DNA of 64,000 bases, taken from NCBI RefSeq assembly GCF_001442625.1, contig NZ_LMZQ01000012.1, positions 62,001 through 126,000 on the forward strand, written 5' to 3'. Every line of letters begins with the position of its first letter. Within the stretch, counting starts at the first letter, position 1. Position numbers and translations under genes: made by a program. A model generated the notes under the pieces. That model made no database searches. It worked only from the letters and a program-made list of their open reading frames with translations, and had not been told where the DNA came from. The stretch comes from Pedobacter ginsenosidimutans. GTDB lineage: Bacteria; Bacteroidota; Bacteroidia; Sphingobacteriales; Sphingobacteriaceae. This document shows positions 54,814 through 62,565 of the stretch, piece by piece.

Positions 54814-54939
54814 GATAACTAATTGTTAAATAATATTAAAAGCATTTTTACCCAGGTATTGATGAGCAAGTACCTGCAGTACATACTGCCCGGCTTATTG
54901 CCAGGCAGTAATGTGGTTGTGATCGGTTTAAACAAATGT

Positions 54940-55707
54940 TTACTGTGCCCAAATGCTACAGTTAATATTGCCATTCGTATTAGAACCCCATGTTTCCGAA
55001 ACCATAATTGCAGGAATATTTAACTGGCCAAGCGTATATCCATAACTTTGCCATTTGTTGTAGTGGTTGGCAAAAGTAATAACGTGATTTTGTCCGGTAG
55101 AAGTTTTTGTAACCCTGGAGCTATAAATCTGCCTGAAGCCGTCACCACCGTCGATATTTTTACCTGTCATCCATCGGGTCCAAACGTTATAACCTGCTCC
55201 ATCGGTTTCAAATGTTCCCAGGTAAGTGCCGCTGTGAGGTGAAACCGCACCCCAGGTTTCATTCACGTAATACTCATAATAAGGGCTTCTGCTCCACCCG
55301 TACCAGCCAAAAGTACCACCTCCGGAGTTTGAGTAAGCGCCCAGGTTATAACCTATCTTATAGGTTGCTGATCCTACTGAATAACCTTTACCACAAGTAA
55401 AATTACCGTTAAATCCGTTCCAGTTAACGCTGTAATTTCCGCCGGCACCATTGGCATAATTGACTGTACCGGTTGCGCCGTCACTCTTCCAAAGCGACCA
55501 AAAGAAGCCGTTATGTGTACCCGATTGATAAGATTCTACCGTGGCGACAGCTTTGGTAGGAGGGGGTGGAGCGGTGACTTCCCCAGGCGCCATCTTTTCG
55601 TCTTTTTTACAGCCTGTTAAACATGCAGCGCTTGCAAACATTAAGGTTGCAGCCATAACAAAAGTAACCTTCCTGGCTACACTTGTCAGTGATTTTTGTT
55701 TTTTCAT
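54940..55707 (-). CDS. GH11 endo-1,4-beta-xylanase-like lipoprotein
   Basis: 255 aa. The lipobox LTGC gives Cys33 as the lipid anchor; a Pro-rich linker (PPPPTK) follows. The jelly-roll domain shows the family's landmarks: FFWSLWKSDGATGTVNYANGAGGNYSVNWNGFNGNFTCGKGY (with the WKDG-TVNY-NGAGGNYSVNW motif), WYGWSRSPYYEYYVNETWG with the predicted nucleophile Glu145, and IMVSETWGSNTNGNINCSIW with the predicted acid/base Glu238. It would cut xylan at the cell surface. No other xylan genes lie nearby. It lies in the accessory island and may be laterally acquired (inference). Confidence 0.88.
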   Translation of the reverse strand: MKKQKSLTSVARKVTFVMAATLMFASAACLTGCKKDEKMAPGEVTAPPPPTKAVATVESYQSGTHNGFFWSLWKSDGATGTVNYANGAGGNYSVNWNGFNGNFTCGKGYSVGSATYKIGYNLGAYSNSGGGTFGWYGWSRSPYYEYYVNETWGAVSPHSGTYLGTFETDGAGYNVWTRWMTGKNIDGGDGFRQIYSSRVTKTSTGQNHVITFANHYNKWQSYGYTLGQLNIPAIMVSETWGSNTNGNINCSIWAQ

Positions 55708-56079
55708 ATAAGATATATATATTGGTTAGGGAAGCAAAATAACCGCATTTAGATCTGGGATATGGCTAATAATCAGCAAATTTGTTATACAAATGTTCAC
55801 ACAGCCTGGAACTGCAATGGTCTACTGGCGTTTTTTTGCTGTCAGATTACAGAGGAGCATTACTTTAAGTATGCTTCGAACATTTTAAGAAAAAGATCCC
55901 GATCGTAAGATAGTTCTGCTGAATGGGATGCAGGCCGATATAGAAATTATTATCTAGAAGCGTTCATTGCTCCAGAGGTTTTTTCAGGAACAACCAAAAT
56001 GATGAACAATGGGTGCTTGCTAAAGGAAGATAAACAGAAATTAAACAATCATAAAATACCATTTCTCTGAAACAGTATT
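55708..56079. other. Non-coding gap between GH11 and HxlR
   Basis: 372 bp, no complete gene. Short broken frames are present around 55890-56010 that I cannot attribute. A 13-bp perfect inverted repeat (AATCATAAAATAC/GTATTTTATGATT, 56047-56087) overlaps the HxlR stop codon and may act as a transcription end. Confidence 0.45.
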
Positions 56080-56478
56080 TTATGATTGCCCTTCTTTGGT
56101 TTTGGATGACATTTCACTTTTGATTTTCTCCCGGTGCTGGATGCCCCATTCGGTCATGGCCCCAATGACTTTTTCGAGCGTATAACTATAAGGCAACAAT
56201 TCGTATTCTATTACAACAGGATAGCCTACGGATACTTTTTTTATGATAAAACCATTCATTTCAAGGTCTTTTAGTTCGCTTGAAAGTACTCTGGCTGAAA
56301 TTCCCTTAACCTGACGCTGCAATTCTGTAAACCTGTTGTTCCCCCTGGCCATTGCAATAATTATCATCAGTTTCCACTTACCGCCAACAGCATATAATGC
56401 ATCAGCCATCCCATTTAGAATTTTATGGCACTCTTCCGTAAATTCTTTGTTTTCTACCGGTTCTTCTTTATTGTTCAT
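56080..56478 (-). CDS. HxlR-family transcriptional regulator
   Basis: 132-aa winged-helix dimeric regulator. The signature runs CHKILNGMADALYAVGGKWKLMIIIAMARGNNRFTELQRQVKGISARVLSSELKDLEMNGFIIKKV, followed by VVIEYELLPYSYTLEKVIGAMTEWGIQHRE. The conserved Cys near the N-terminus (ECHKIL) is the residue that senses electrophiles or oxidants in some members. It is divergent (116 bp) from the NTF2-like gene, its most likely target. Confidence 0.92.
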   Translation of the reverse strand: MNNKEEPVENKEFTEECHKILNGMADALYAVGGKWKLMIIIAMARGNNRFTELQRQVKGISARVLSSELKDLEMNGFIIKKVSVGYPVVIEYELLPYSYTLEKVIGAMTEWGIQHREKIKSEMSSKTKEGQS

Positions 56479-56594
56479 TATGCTATGTTTTAATTAGTTG
56501 CTAACCTTTAGGTAACAGGTAATAAATTGTTAGCGAATATAATCTAATTTTGGTGATTATAAAAAGAACTTTTAAACACAAAAAAATAAAAATT

Positions 56595-57035
56595 ATGACA
56601 TTAGAAATTTTGAAAATCAAAGAAGAATTAAGGGACTTAATAGATGCTTATGCCTATTTAAGTGATGAAAAAAAGATCCCGGAAGTAATGGGGCTCTTTA
56701 CGCCAGATGCCACCTACAAAGTTTATATGGGCGACTTTTTAGCTGCGAATGTGTCGGGAACTGAAACCATGGAAAAAGAATTTAACGGGCATGCCTCTTT
56801 AGTAAAAACCTATTTTACAATGAACGGGCAGCATACTGTAAAAATAGATGGCGATACTGCCACAGGTGTTTCTTTTTCTCAGATCAAAATGATCAGAGCA
56901 TCTGAAGGTAAGTCCATTCTTACAGATTACAGCGTTAAGTATGATGACAAATATGTATGTCTGAACGGGAAGTGGTTAATTAAGGAGCGTATCGGCTATT
57001 TTATAATTGTAGAGGAGAGACCATTTAACGGTTAA
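56595..57035 (+). CDS. SnoaL/NTF2-like protein
   Basis: 146 aa from the ATG at 56595 (the frame is open 15 codons upstream through an AT-rich promoter-like stretch). Cone-shaped alpha+beta fold segments: ILKIKEELRDLIDAYAYLSDEKKIPEVMGLFTPDATYKVYMGDFLAANVSGTETMEKEFNGH and QHTVKIDGDTATGVSFSQIKMI, typical of SnoaL-like proteins. Many are isomerases or have unknown small ligands. It is divergent from the HxlR gene, so probably repressed by it. A TAATTTTG -7-like element lies at 56545-56552. Confidence 0.85.
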   Translation: MTLEILKIKEELRDLIDAYAYLSDEKKIPEVMGLFTPDATYKVYMGDFLAANVSGTETMEKEFNGHASLVKTYFTMNGQHTVKIDGDTATGVSFSQIKMIRASEGKSILTDYSVKYDDKYVCLNGKWLIKERIGYFIIVEERPFNG

Positions 57036-57443
57036 CACAAAAGCAAAGGGTAGCCATTCTTGTATCCATTGTCAGAGCCAATATGCTCATAGCTGTGCTG
57101 CAATTAACGGTTACCCTTTTTTGTAAAACAACGACAGGATATGGTAGTAAGTGTAAAATGAATGAAGTTAAAGAAACATCAACCATACAATTAAATAAGC
57201 AAACAGTCTTTAATTTGTGCCTGGTAACTTATGTCATGGCAAACCGGGCAATTGAAGACGGGCAAAAAAGGGAAAAACCACTTTTTAAAACGATGGAACA
57301 GTTCCCGGCATAAACCTGAATAGCTTGTTTCCGTACATCATAATCAGACGCTAAAGGAGTATCTGCGTTAAACGCATCATCATAAGCAGGCAGCCTCCGG
57401 TATTGGCCTCCAAACTAGTATTTATGGAAGCCGTTAGGCAATG
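57036..57443. other. Gap between the NTF2-like gene and the TetR module
   Basis: No convincing gene. A long-range inverted pair AAAGGGTA (57045) and TTACCCTTTT (57111) could end the NTF2-like transcript. A 76-codon frame at 57083-57313 crosses that structure and is doubtful. Confidence 0.4.
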
Positions 57444-57465
57444 GGGAGATGCCTTCTCCCTTTTT
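57444..57465 (+). terminator. Terminator-like hairpin upstream of the TetR gene
   Basis: GGGAGA/TCTCCC with a short loop then TTTTTG. Confidence 0.6.
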
Positions 57466-57511
57466 GTTTTCGGATAGCGGTGATTGCCATTTGCATGTCA
57501 CAAAGAGTGGA

Positions 57512-57551
57512 ATATACTAAAAAGTATTTTTAATTAAACTTTTTGGTATAT
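57512..57551. promoter_or_regulatory. Inverted-repeat operator in front of the TetR gene
   Basis: ATATACTAAAAAGT at 57512-57525 and its reverse complement with one mismatch at 57538-57551 face each other across 12 bp. The right arm overlaps TATTTTTG (57549-57556), a -7 element. The same 14-mer recurs at 58183 and 58273, upstream of SDR 4. The protein binding it is presumably the TetR product (inference). Confidence 0.75.
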
Positions 57552-57575
57552 TTTTGTGTCGTAAAATTTATTAAC

Positions 57576-58166
57576 ATGCTTACTAAAGCCGAAAGAACAA
57601 AGCAATTCATCCTGGAAACAGCAGCCCCTATCTTTAATCAGAAAGGAATATCCGGCGCTAATATAGACGATGTGCTTGCTGCCACAAAATTGACTAAAGG
57701 ATGCCTTTATGGTCATTTTGAAGGCAAGGAAGATCTTGCTTTACAGGTTGTTGATTTCATGCTGAAAAGCAACGGCGAAAAAATGTTATCAACTATCAGC
57801 AAGGGGAAAACAGCGAAGGCTAAAGTGTTTGCCTTTCTCGACTTTTACAAAGATCCCTTGAATACCTATCTGAAGGGCGGGTGTCCGATATTTAATGTCG
57901 CGGTTGAATCTGATGATAATTTCCCGGCCATCAAGGAAAAAATAGCAGGTGTTATCCGGCGCGGACAGGAAATATTTATTGGTGTTTTAAATCAGGGCAT
58001 TAAGGACGGGGAGCTTTCTGATAAACTTGATCCCGCTGTTTATGCATTTAAAGCCGTAGCTGCTGTTGAAGGTGCTGTGGTGATGTGCAGGTCTATGAAT
58101 ACAGCAAAACCGATGGCGAGTTTGCTCAAAAGCCTGAAAGCAGAATTAGAAAGTTACGCAATCTAA
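57576..58166 (+). CDS. TetR/AcrR-family transcriptional regulator
   Basis: 196 aa from the ATG at 57576, which follows the promoter; eleven codons upstream are open but lie within the promoter. The HTH is MLTKAERTKQFILETAAPIFNQKGISGANIDDVLAATKLTKGCLYGHFEGKEDLALQVV. The C-terminal ligand domain has LKGGCPIFNVAVESDDNFPAIKE, a pattern of the TetR_C subfamily near redox and efflux genes. It carries the inverted operator upstream and is probably autoregulated. The downstream SDR-SDR-MDR genes share the operator motif. Confidence 0.92.
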   Translation: MLTKAERTKQFILETAAPIFNQKGISGANIDDVLAATKLTKGCLYGHFEGKEDLALQVVDFMLKSNGEKMLSTISKGKTAKAKVFAFLDFYKDPLNTYLKGGCPIFNVAVESDDNFPAIKEKIAGVIRRGQEIFIGVLNQGIKDGELSDKLDPAVYAFKAVAAVEGAVVMCRSMNTAKPMASLLKSLKAELESYAI

Positions 58167-58182
58167 TTTTTTTTCATTTAAA

Positions 58183-58196
58183 ATATACTAAAAAGT
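58183..58196. promoter_or_regulatory. TetR-type operator copy 2
   Basis: ATATACTAAAAAGT, identical to the left arm at 57512-57525. It lies 18 bp after the TetR stop codon and 106 bp before SDR 4. Confidence 0.7.
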
Positions 58197-58272
58197 CTTT
58201 TAATAGTTTTTAACTATTAAAAAATATAAAACCATCTCGCAATTTAAATTAAATGCAAAATCACGTGTAAAA

Positions 58273-58286
58273 ATATACTAAAAAGT
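58273..58286. promoter_or_regulatory. TetR-type operator copy 3
   Basis: ATATACTAAAAAGT again, exactly 90 bp after copy 2 and 16 bp before the SDR 4 start codon, where a bound repressor would block initiation. Confidence 0.7.
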
Positions 58287-58302
58287 CTATACTTAAGAAA
58301 AT

Positions 58303-59115
58303 ATGGAATCAAAACAAAAAACGGTTTTAGTCACAGGTGCCTCATCAGGCATTGGGCTGCTTGTTGCAAGCAAGCTCCACGAAAATGGCTACAAGGTTAT
58401 CGGAACAAGTAGGAACCCCGAAAAATACCTGGCAAAACTGCCATATAAGTTACTGCCATTAGATCTGAACGATGACCATTCCATAGTATCTTTTGGTCAG
58501 TTGCTCTTCAGTCAGATCAAACAGTTGGATGTGTTGGTTAACAACGCTGGTTACCTTGTAAATGGACTTGCGGAGGAAACTCCTATTGAGTTGGGCAGGC
58601 AGCAGTTTGAAACCAACTTTTGGGGAACGATCAAATTAACCAACGAGTTGCTACCCTACTTAAGAAAACAAAAACATGGAAAAATAATCACCCTCGGTTC
58701 TTTACTGGGTTTAGTGGGGCTTCCAAATGTGTCCTATTATGCGGCTTCCAAACATGCACTCGAAGGTTATTTTAAATCATTGCGTTTTGAATTGAACCAG
58801 TTTAACATCAAGGTGGTAATGGTTGAGCCGATGAGTTTTAAAACCAATATTGGTGAAAGTGGAACTGTTGCTACAGGAACGATCCCAGCATATGATACCT
58901 TCAGGCAAAAGGTAACCGCCTATACTAAAAGTACATTTGATAATGCACCCGATCCTGCACCGGTTATCGCTACTTTATTGCAAACAATAAAGGAAAAGAA
59001 TCCAAAGTTTAGTTACCCTGTCGGAAAAGGATCATCAATCGCACTGCTGCTTCAGCATTTCTTTTATAAGGTTTTCGAAAAATCCATTCTGAAATCTGTA
59101 AATGCTTCAAAATAA
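58303..59115 (+). CDS. Short-chain dehydrogenase/reductase (SDR) 4
   Basis: 270 aa with TGASSGIGLLVASKL, VLVNNAGYLVNG, ITLGSLLGLVGLPNVSYYAASKHALEGYFKSL (catalytic Ser and Tyr-x-x-x-Lys) and VEPMSFKTNIG. It is closest in layout to SDR 1 (44396-45256), both with a retinol-dehydrogenase-like VEP(G/M) segment. Substrate unknown. First gene of a three-gene operon with SDR 5 (23 bp) and an MDR gene. Operator copies upstream suggest control by the TetR protein. Confidence 0.92.
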   Translation: MESKQKTVLVTGASSGIGLLVASKLHENGYKVIGTSRNPEKYLAKLPYKLLPLDLNDDHSIVSFGQLLFSQIKQLDVLVNNAGYLVNGLAEETPIELGRQQFETNFWGTIKLTNELLPYLRKQKHGKIITLGSLLGLVGLPNVSYYAASKHALEGYFKSLRFELNQFNIKVVMVEPMSFKTNIGESGTVATGTIPAYDTFRQKVTAYTKSTFDNAPDPAPVIATLLQTIKEKNPKFSYPVGKGSSIALLLQHFFYKVFEKSILKSVNASK

Positions 59116-59138
59116 AATTATCACTAGAAATTATAATC

Positions 59139-59906
59139 ATGCAAATAAAAGGAAAAACGGTACTGATCACCGGTGGGGCATCAGGTATCGGGCTGGAAGC
59201 AGCAAAGCAATTTTTGGCTAATGGAGCTAGTGTAATCATCACTGGCAGAAACCAGGGAAAATTAGATGATGCCAAGAAGCTATACCCCGCGATTATAACC
59301 ATTAAAAGTGATGTCTCAGAGGCCGATGATGCACAAGAACTTTTTAACCAGGTGCAGCAACTGGGCGGTATTGATATATTATACAACAATGCAGGTGTTT
59401 TAACTGATCCTATCAATCTCGGATCGGCAAACGAAAGGCATTTTAAAGATGCTGCCTACGAAATAAACGTCAATTACCTTGGGGTTATCCGGCTTAACGA
59501 CCTTTTCATAGACATGCTCAAATCGAGGAAAGAAAGCGCAATCATCAACACAACCTCATTACTTAGTTATGTTCCTTCATTACTGGAAGCAACTTATTCA
59601 GCCTCTAAAGTAGCACTGCAGTTTTACACCAGATCGCTTAGAAAACACCTTCAGATTTTGAACAGCAGCGTAAAGGTTTTTGAACTTTTACCTCCACTTG
59701 TGGCAACCGAAATGACCACCGATATGAACGGAAAAAAAATGAGTGCGGCAGATATGGTGAAAGCGTTTATTGCCGGTCTTCAGAAAGATAAGCTTACGAT
59801 CCGTATAGGTGATACTAAAACAGTGTATATACTTAACCGGATTTTTCCAAAAATGGTTTTTAATCTGGCTAATCCTAAAAAAAGTTATAAATTAATATCA
59901 CAATAA
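59139..59906 (+). CDS. Short-chain dehydrogenase/reductase (SDR) 5
   Basis: 255 aa: TGGASGIGLEAAKQF, ILYNNAGVLTDP (NNAG), NTTSLLSYVPSLLEATYSASKVALQFYTRSL with YSASK, and LLPPLVATEMT. It resembles SDR 2 (49847-50629), both with the DltE-like pattern. Substrate unknown. Middle gene of the operon. Confidence 0.9.
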   Translation: MQIKGKTVLITGGASGIGLEAAKQFLANGASVIITGRNQGKLDDAKKLYPAIITIKSDVSEADDAQELFNQVQQLGGIDILYNNAGVLTDPINLGSANERHFKDAAYEINVNYLGVIRLNDLFIDMLKSRKESAIINTTSLLSYVPSLLEATYSASKVALQFYTRSLRKHLQILNSSVKVFELLPPLVATEMTTDMNGKKMSAADMVKAFIAGLQKDKLTIRIGDTKTVYILNRIFPKMVFNLANPKKSYKLISQ

Positions 59907-59961
59907 AAATTACTTCGTAAAATCCATCGTATTGCACTGATGATTAATAATATACAAGAAT

Positions 59962-60963
59962 ATGAAAGCATTTATAATAGATAAATACAAAAGCAAGGAA
60001 GGTGGTAAGATTGAAAATGTACCCATTCCTGTACTGAAAGCTGATGAAGTATTGGTAGAAGTATACGCTGCCGGCATAAACGTTCTCGATTCCAAAATAA
60101 GGAAAGGAGAATTCAAACTTTTTTTGCCATATAAAACACCATTTATTTTGGGCCATGACCTGGCAGGTATAATAACTAAGGTTGGTGCGCAGGTGCAAAA
60201 GTTTCAGGTTGGAGACCATGTTTATGCTCGGCCCGCAGATCATCGTATTGGAACTTTTGCAGAGTTTATTGCCGTTAATGAGGCCGATTTAGCAATAAAA
60301 CCTGCGGCGCTTACCATGGAGGAAGCGGCGTCTATACCACTCGTGGGCCTCACTGCATGGCAGGCATTCATCGAAAAAGGGCAGCTGCAAAAAGGAGAGC
60401 GGGTTTTCATTCAGGCTGGCTCAGGCGGTGTGGGCACATTTGCCATTCAATTGGCTAAATATCTGGGGGCTACAGTGGCCACAACAACAGGTACAGCCAA
60501 CATAGAGTTGGTAAAAAGTCTCGGTGCAGATGTTGTTATAGACTATAGAAAGGATGACTTTGAGCAAGTTCTGAATGATTATGATCTGGTTTTAAATAGC
60601 CAGGACGGATTGACGCTTGAAAAGTCGCTAAAGGTATTAAAACCAGGCGGAAAGCTCATCTCAATCTCTGGTCCTCCTGATCCGGATTTTGCGGAACAAA
60701 TCGGTGCCTCCTGGTTCGTGAAACTGATTATGCGCCTGTTGAGCTCAAAGGTAAGGAAGAAAGCAAAAATGCTGAATGTGGATTTTTCCTTTCTGTTTAT
60801 GAGGGCGAGCGGATCTCAGTTGAATGAAATTACGATGCTTATAAATGCCGGGGCTATTAAACCTGTGATAGACAAAATTTTTCCTTTCCAATCGGCCAAT
60901 GAAGCAATAGCTTATGTAGAAAGTGGTCGTGCCAAAGGAAAAGTAGTCATAAAAATCAAGTAA
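59962..60963 (+). CDS. MDR-family NADP-dependent oxidoreductase (quinone-reductase-like)
   Basis: 333-aa zinc-free medium-chain dehydrogenase/reductase. GroES-like N-terminus: VLKADEVLVEVYAAGINVLDSKIRKGEFKLFLPYKTPFILGHDLAGIITKVGAQVQKFQVGDHVYARPADHRIGTFAEF. The cofactor domain has FIQAGSGGVGTFAIQLAKYLGATVATTTG (GSGGVG for NADPH). The zinc ligands of alcohol dehydrogenases are absent. Likely reduces quinones or alpha,beta-unsaturated carbonyls. It closes the SDR-SDR-MDR operon and is followed by a terminator. Confidence 0.92.
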   Translation: MKAFIIDKYKSKEGGKIENVPIPVLKADEVLVEVYAAGINVLDSKIRKGEFKLFLPYKTPFILGHDLAGIITKVGAQVQKFQVGDHVYARPADHRIGTFAEFIAVNEADLAIKPAALTMEEAASIPLVGLTAWQAFIEKGQLQKGERVFIQAGSGGVGTFAIQLAKYLGATVATTTGTANIELVKSLGADVVIDYRKDDFEQVLNDYDLVLNSQDGLTLEKSLKVLKPGGKLISISGPPDPDFAEQIGASWFVKLIMRLLSSKVRKKAKMLNVDFSFLFMRASGSQLNEITMLINAGAIKPVIDKIFPFQSANEAIAYVESGRAKGKVVIKIK

Positions 60964-60996
60964 ATAATCGATGAATGTTCGGTTGTATTTTTGTTT

Positions 60997-61043
60997 ATTC
61001 CACAACAAAAGCCTTAACTTGAAAAGTTTGGGCTTTTTTGTTT
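60997..61043 (+). terminator. Terminator of the MDR operon and right-hand copy of the tRNA-scar terminator
   Basis: AAGCCTTAACTT with a partner AAGTTTGGGCTT and T-run. The block ATTCC(A)CAACAAAAGCC...TTTTTTGTTT differs at only a few bases from 38117-38164, where it continues from the tRNA-Asp 3' end. It may be both a working terminator and the right scar of an integrated element. Confidence 0.7.
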
Positions 61044-61292
61044 TTTTGCTCTGCCTTAAAATAATTATCTACGAAAATTTCGTCACCTCAAAACACACGT
61101 TGGTGGTAAAAAACATCGTTCATCAAAGAGATTTGTTAGTTCATCTAATAGTTCCTTTATTTGTTCATTCTGTTTTTATCCTAATTATTTGATTAACCAA
61201 AAATACGCTCAATGATTATTATGTTATATGAGGCCGTTGGGCGATCTGGCAAATCATTTACCTGAACTTTAAATATTATCATAGATTTTCAA

Positions 61293-61712
61293 ATGATTAA
61301 AATACCATACAAAAAACGGATGTTCTCAACTGATTTATCAAATACTGAATTAGTCAAAAATATAATGTTCGAACTTGATAAGCTAGGATATGATGTAATT
61401 AGAGAGGATCGAAAGAGTATAGAATTTAAGTATAATATATGGCGATTCGGCTCCCGGACTGAAACTTTTCGTCGCGTAGACGGAGGAATATTCGAAATAA
61501 ATCCTGAGGGTGGAAGTCTCATTTTTACTTTTTACATCTCTTTAACCTTTGAAATCCTATTAACAGGTATAATTGCGCTGATTGGCCTTTTTCAGGATCC
61601 CTTTATTTTGCATTTTATAGTTTTTATCTGGCTGATGTTTTTGTTCAGGGTATTTGCAGTGAGAGACACGGGTATGAGGATGCTGGTTAACGTGATAAAG
61701 GCTACTGTTTAG
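61293..61712 (+). CDS. Hypothetical protein with two membrane helices, 139 aa
   Basis: The N-terminal 70 residues are soluble (MIKIPYKKRMFSTDLSNTELVKNIMFELDKLGYDVIREDRKSIEFKYNIWRFGSRTETFRRVDGGIFEI). Two hydrophobic helices follow at about 76-97 and 103-122 (FTFYISLTFEILLTGIIALIGL, FILHFIVFIWLMFLFRVFAV). I know no family name. It stands alone. Confidence 0.6.
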   Translation: MIKIPYKKRMFSTDLSNTELVKNIMFELDKLGYDVIREDRKSIEFKYNIWRFGSRTETFRRVDGGIFEINPEGGSLIFTFYISLTFEILLTGIIALIGLFQDPFILHFIVFIWLMFLFRVFAVRDTGMRMLVNVIKATV

Positions 61713-61860
61713 CGATAAAGACCAATTTTTTAATGTATCTGTTGCGAATATGCAATTTGGGCTTGTTTTTAATCTGTCATTTAGTAAATCCACTTTCAAA
61801 GCCAATGCTTTGTAGCGTTTTAATGCGCTTTGTCGTTTTTCATTAAAAACAAAATAGACG

Positions 61861-62277
61861 ATGAAAAAAATAGCGCTTGTATTATTGTTGGGTGTTGCCC
61901 TACTAACCTGTAAAAAAAATAAAACTTCCGATTGTGGGGACAAAATCTGTACTGAAGAATTTGCCTCGGTAATGTTAAAATTTGTAGACAATAAAGGCGC
62001 TGGCGCTGAAGTAAAAGATTTCAATGTAATCAACCAAAGAACAGGGGAGCGGGTAACAGCTAATTCGAGTATTTCTACAAGCACCATAAAAGGCGCATTT
62101 ATTATCGTTGATGATAATAATAAACTTGGTCTGTCAGAAGAGGGAGATGATCTGAAAATTACTGGTACCTCTGTAGAAACCAAGCAAACCAAATCTGTTG
62201 TGATTAAAGTACGTGGGGGTAAATGTGCATGTCACATTAGTAAAGTCTCCGGACAAGATCAGGTTACTTTCGATTAA
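61861..62277 (+). CDS. Hypothetical lipoprotein, 138 aa
   Basis: Lipobox LLTC (Cys17), then KKNKTSDCGDKICTEEFASVMLKFVDNKGAGAEVKDFNVINQRTGERV. The rest is beta-rich with two further Cys near the end (GGKCACHIS). Cys pairs suggest a disulfide-stabilised small domain. Function unknown. A terminator follows. Confidence 0.75.
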   Translation: MKKIALVLLLGVALLTCKKNKTSDCGDKICTEEFASVMLKFVDNKGAGAEVKDFNVINQRTGERVTANSSISTSTIKGAFIIVDDNNKLGLSEEGDDLKITGTSVETKQTKSVVIKVRGGKCACHISKVSGQDQVTFD

Positions 62278-62303
62278 AGCTGTTCTGTATATTCAAAATC
62301 TAT

Positions 62304-62331
62304 AGCCTTAACCTTAGTTGAGGCTTTTTTG
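62304..62331 (+). terminator. Terminator after the 138-aa lipoprotein gene
   Basis: Stem AGCCTTAAC/GTTGAGGCT, loop CTTA, T-run. Confidence 0.88.
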
Positions 62332-62509
62332 TTTTAATAAAATCAGCTTCAATCTGTGCTTTTATTGCTTGTTAGAAACCGAATATTTTTTTAAGCAAGG
62401 TCTCAAACATTTCTTTTAAATCTTTCTCATTGTATTAAAGACTTGTTAATCATTGAACTGTGTAAATAATTTAGGGTAAATATTTGATTTTTATGAAAAG
62501 TATTGTTTA

Positions 62510-62521
62510 GTTTAGCTAAAC
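62510..62521. promoter_or_regulatory. Perfect 12-bp palindrome
   Basis: GTTTAGCTAAAC lies 44 bp before the start codon of the following gene and is preceded by another TGTTTAG half. Possible operator; no regulator can be named. Confidence 0.3.
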
Positions 62522-62565
62522 AAAATTATAATTTATGTAAACAATATCTTAACCTTAATTTAACT

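Noticed and set aside
57083..57313. 76-codon frame, including a segment (STIQLNKQTVFNL) reminiscent of Bacteroidota lanthipeptide leaders
   Set aside because: The remainder lacks a Cys/Ser/Thr-rich core, no LanB/LanC or transporter gene is near, and the frame starts within a probable terminator structure.
59944..60243. 99-codon minus-strand frame
   Set aside because: Antisense shadow of the MDR gene.
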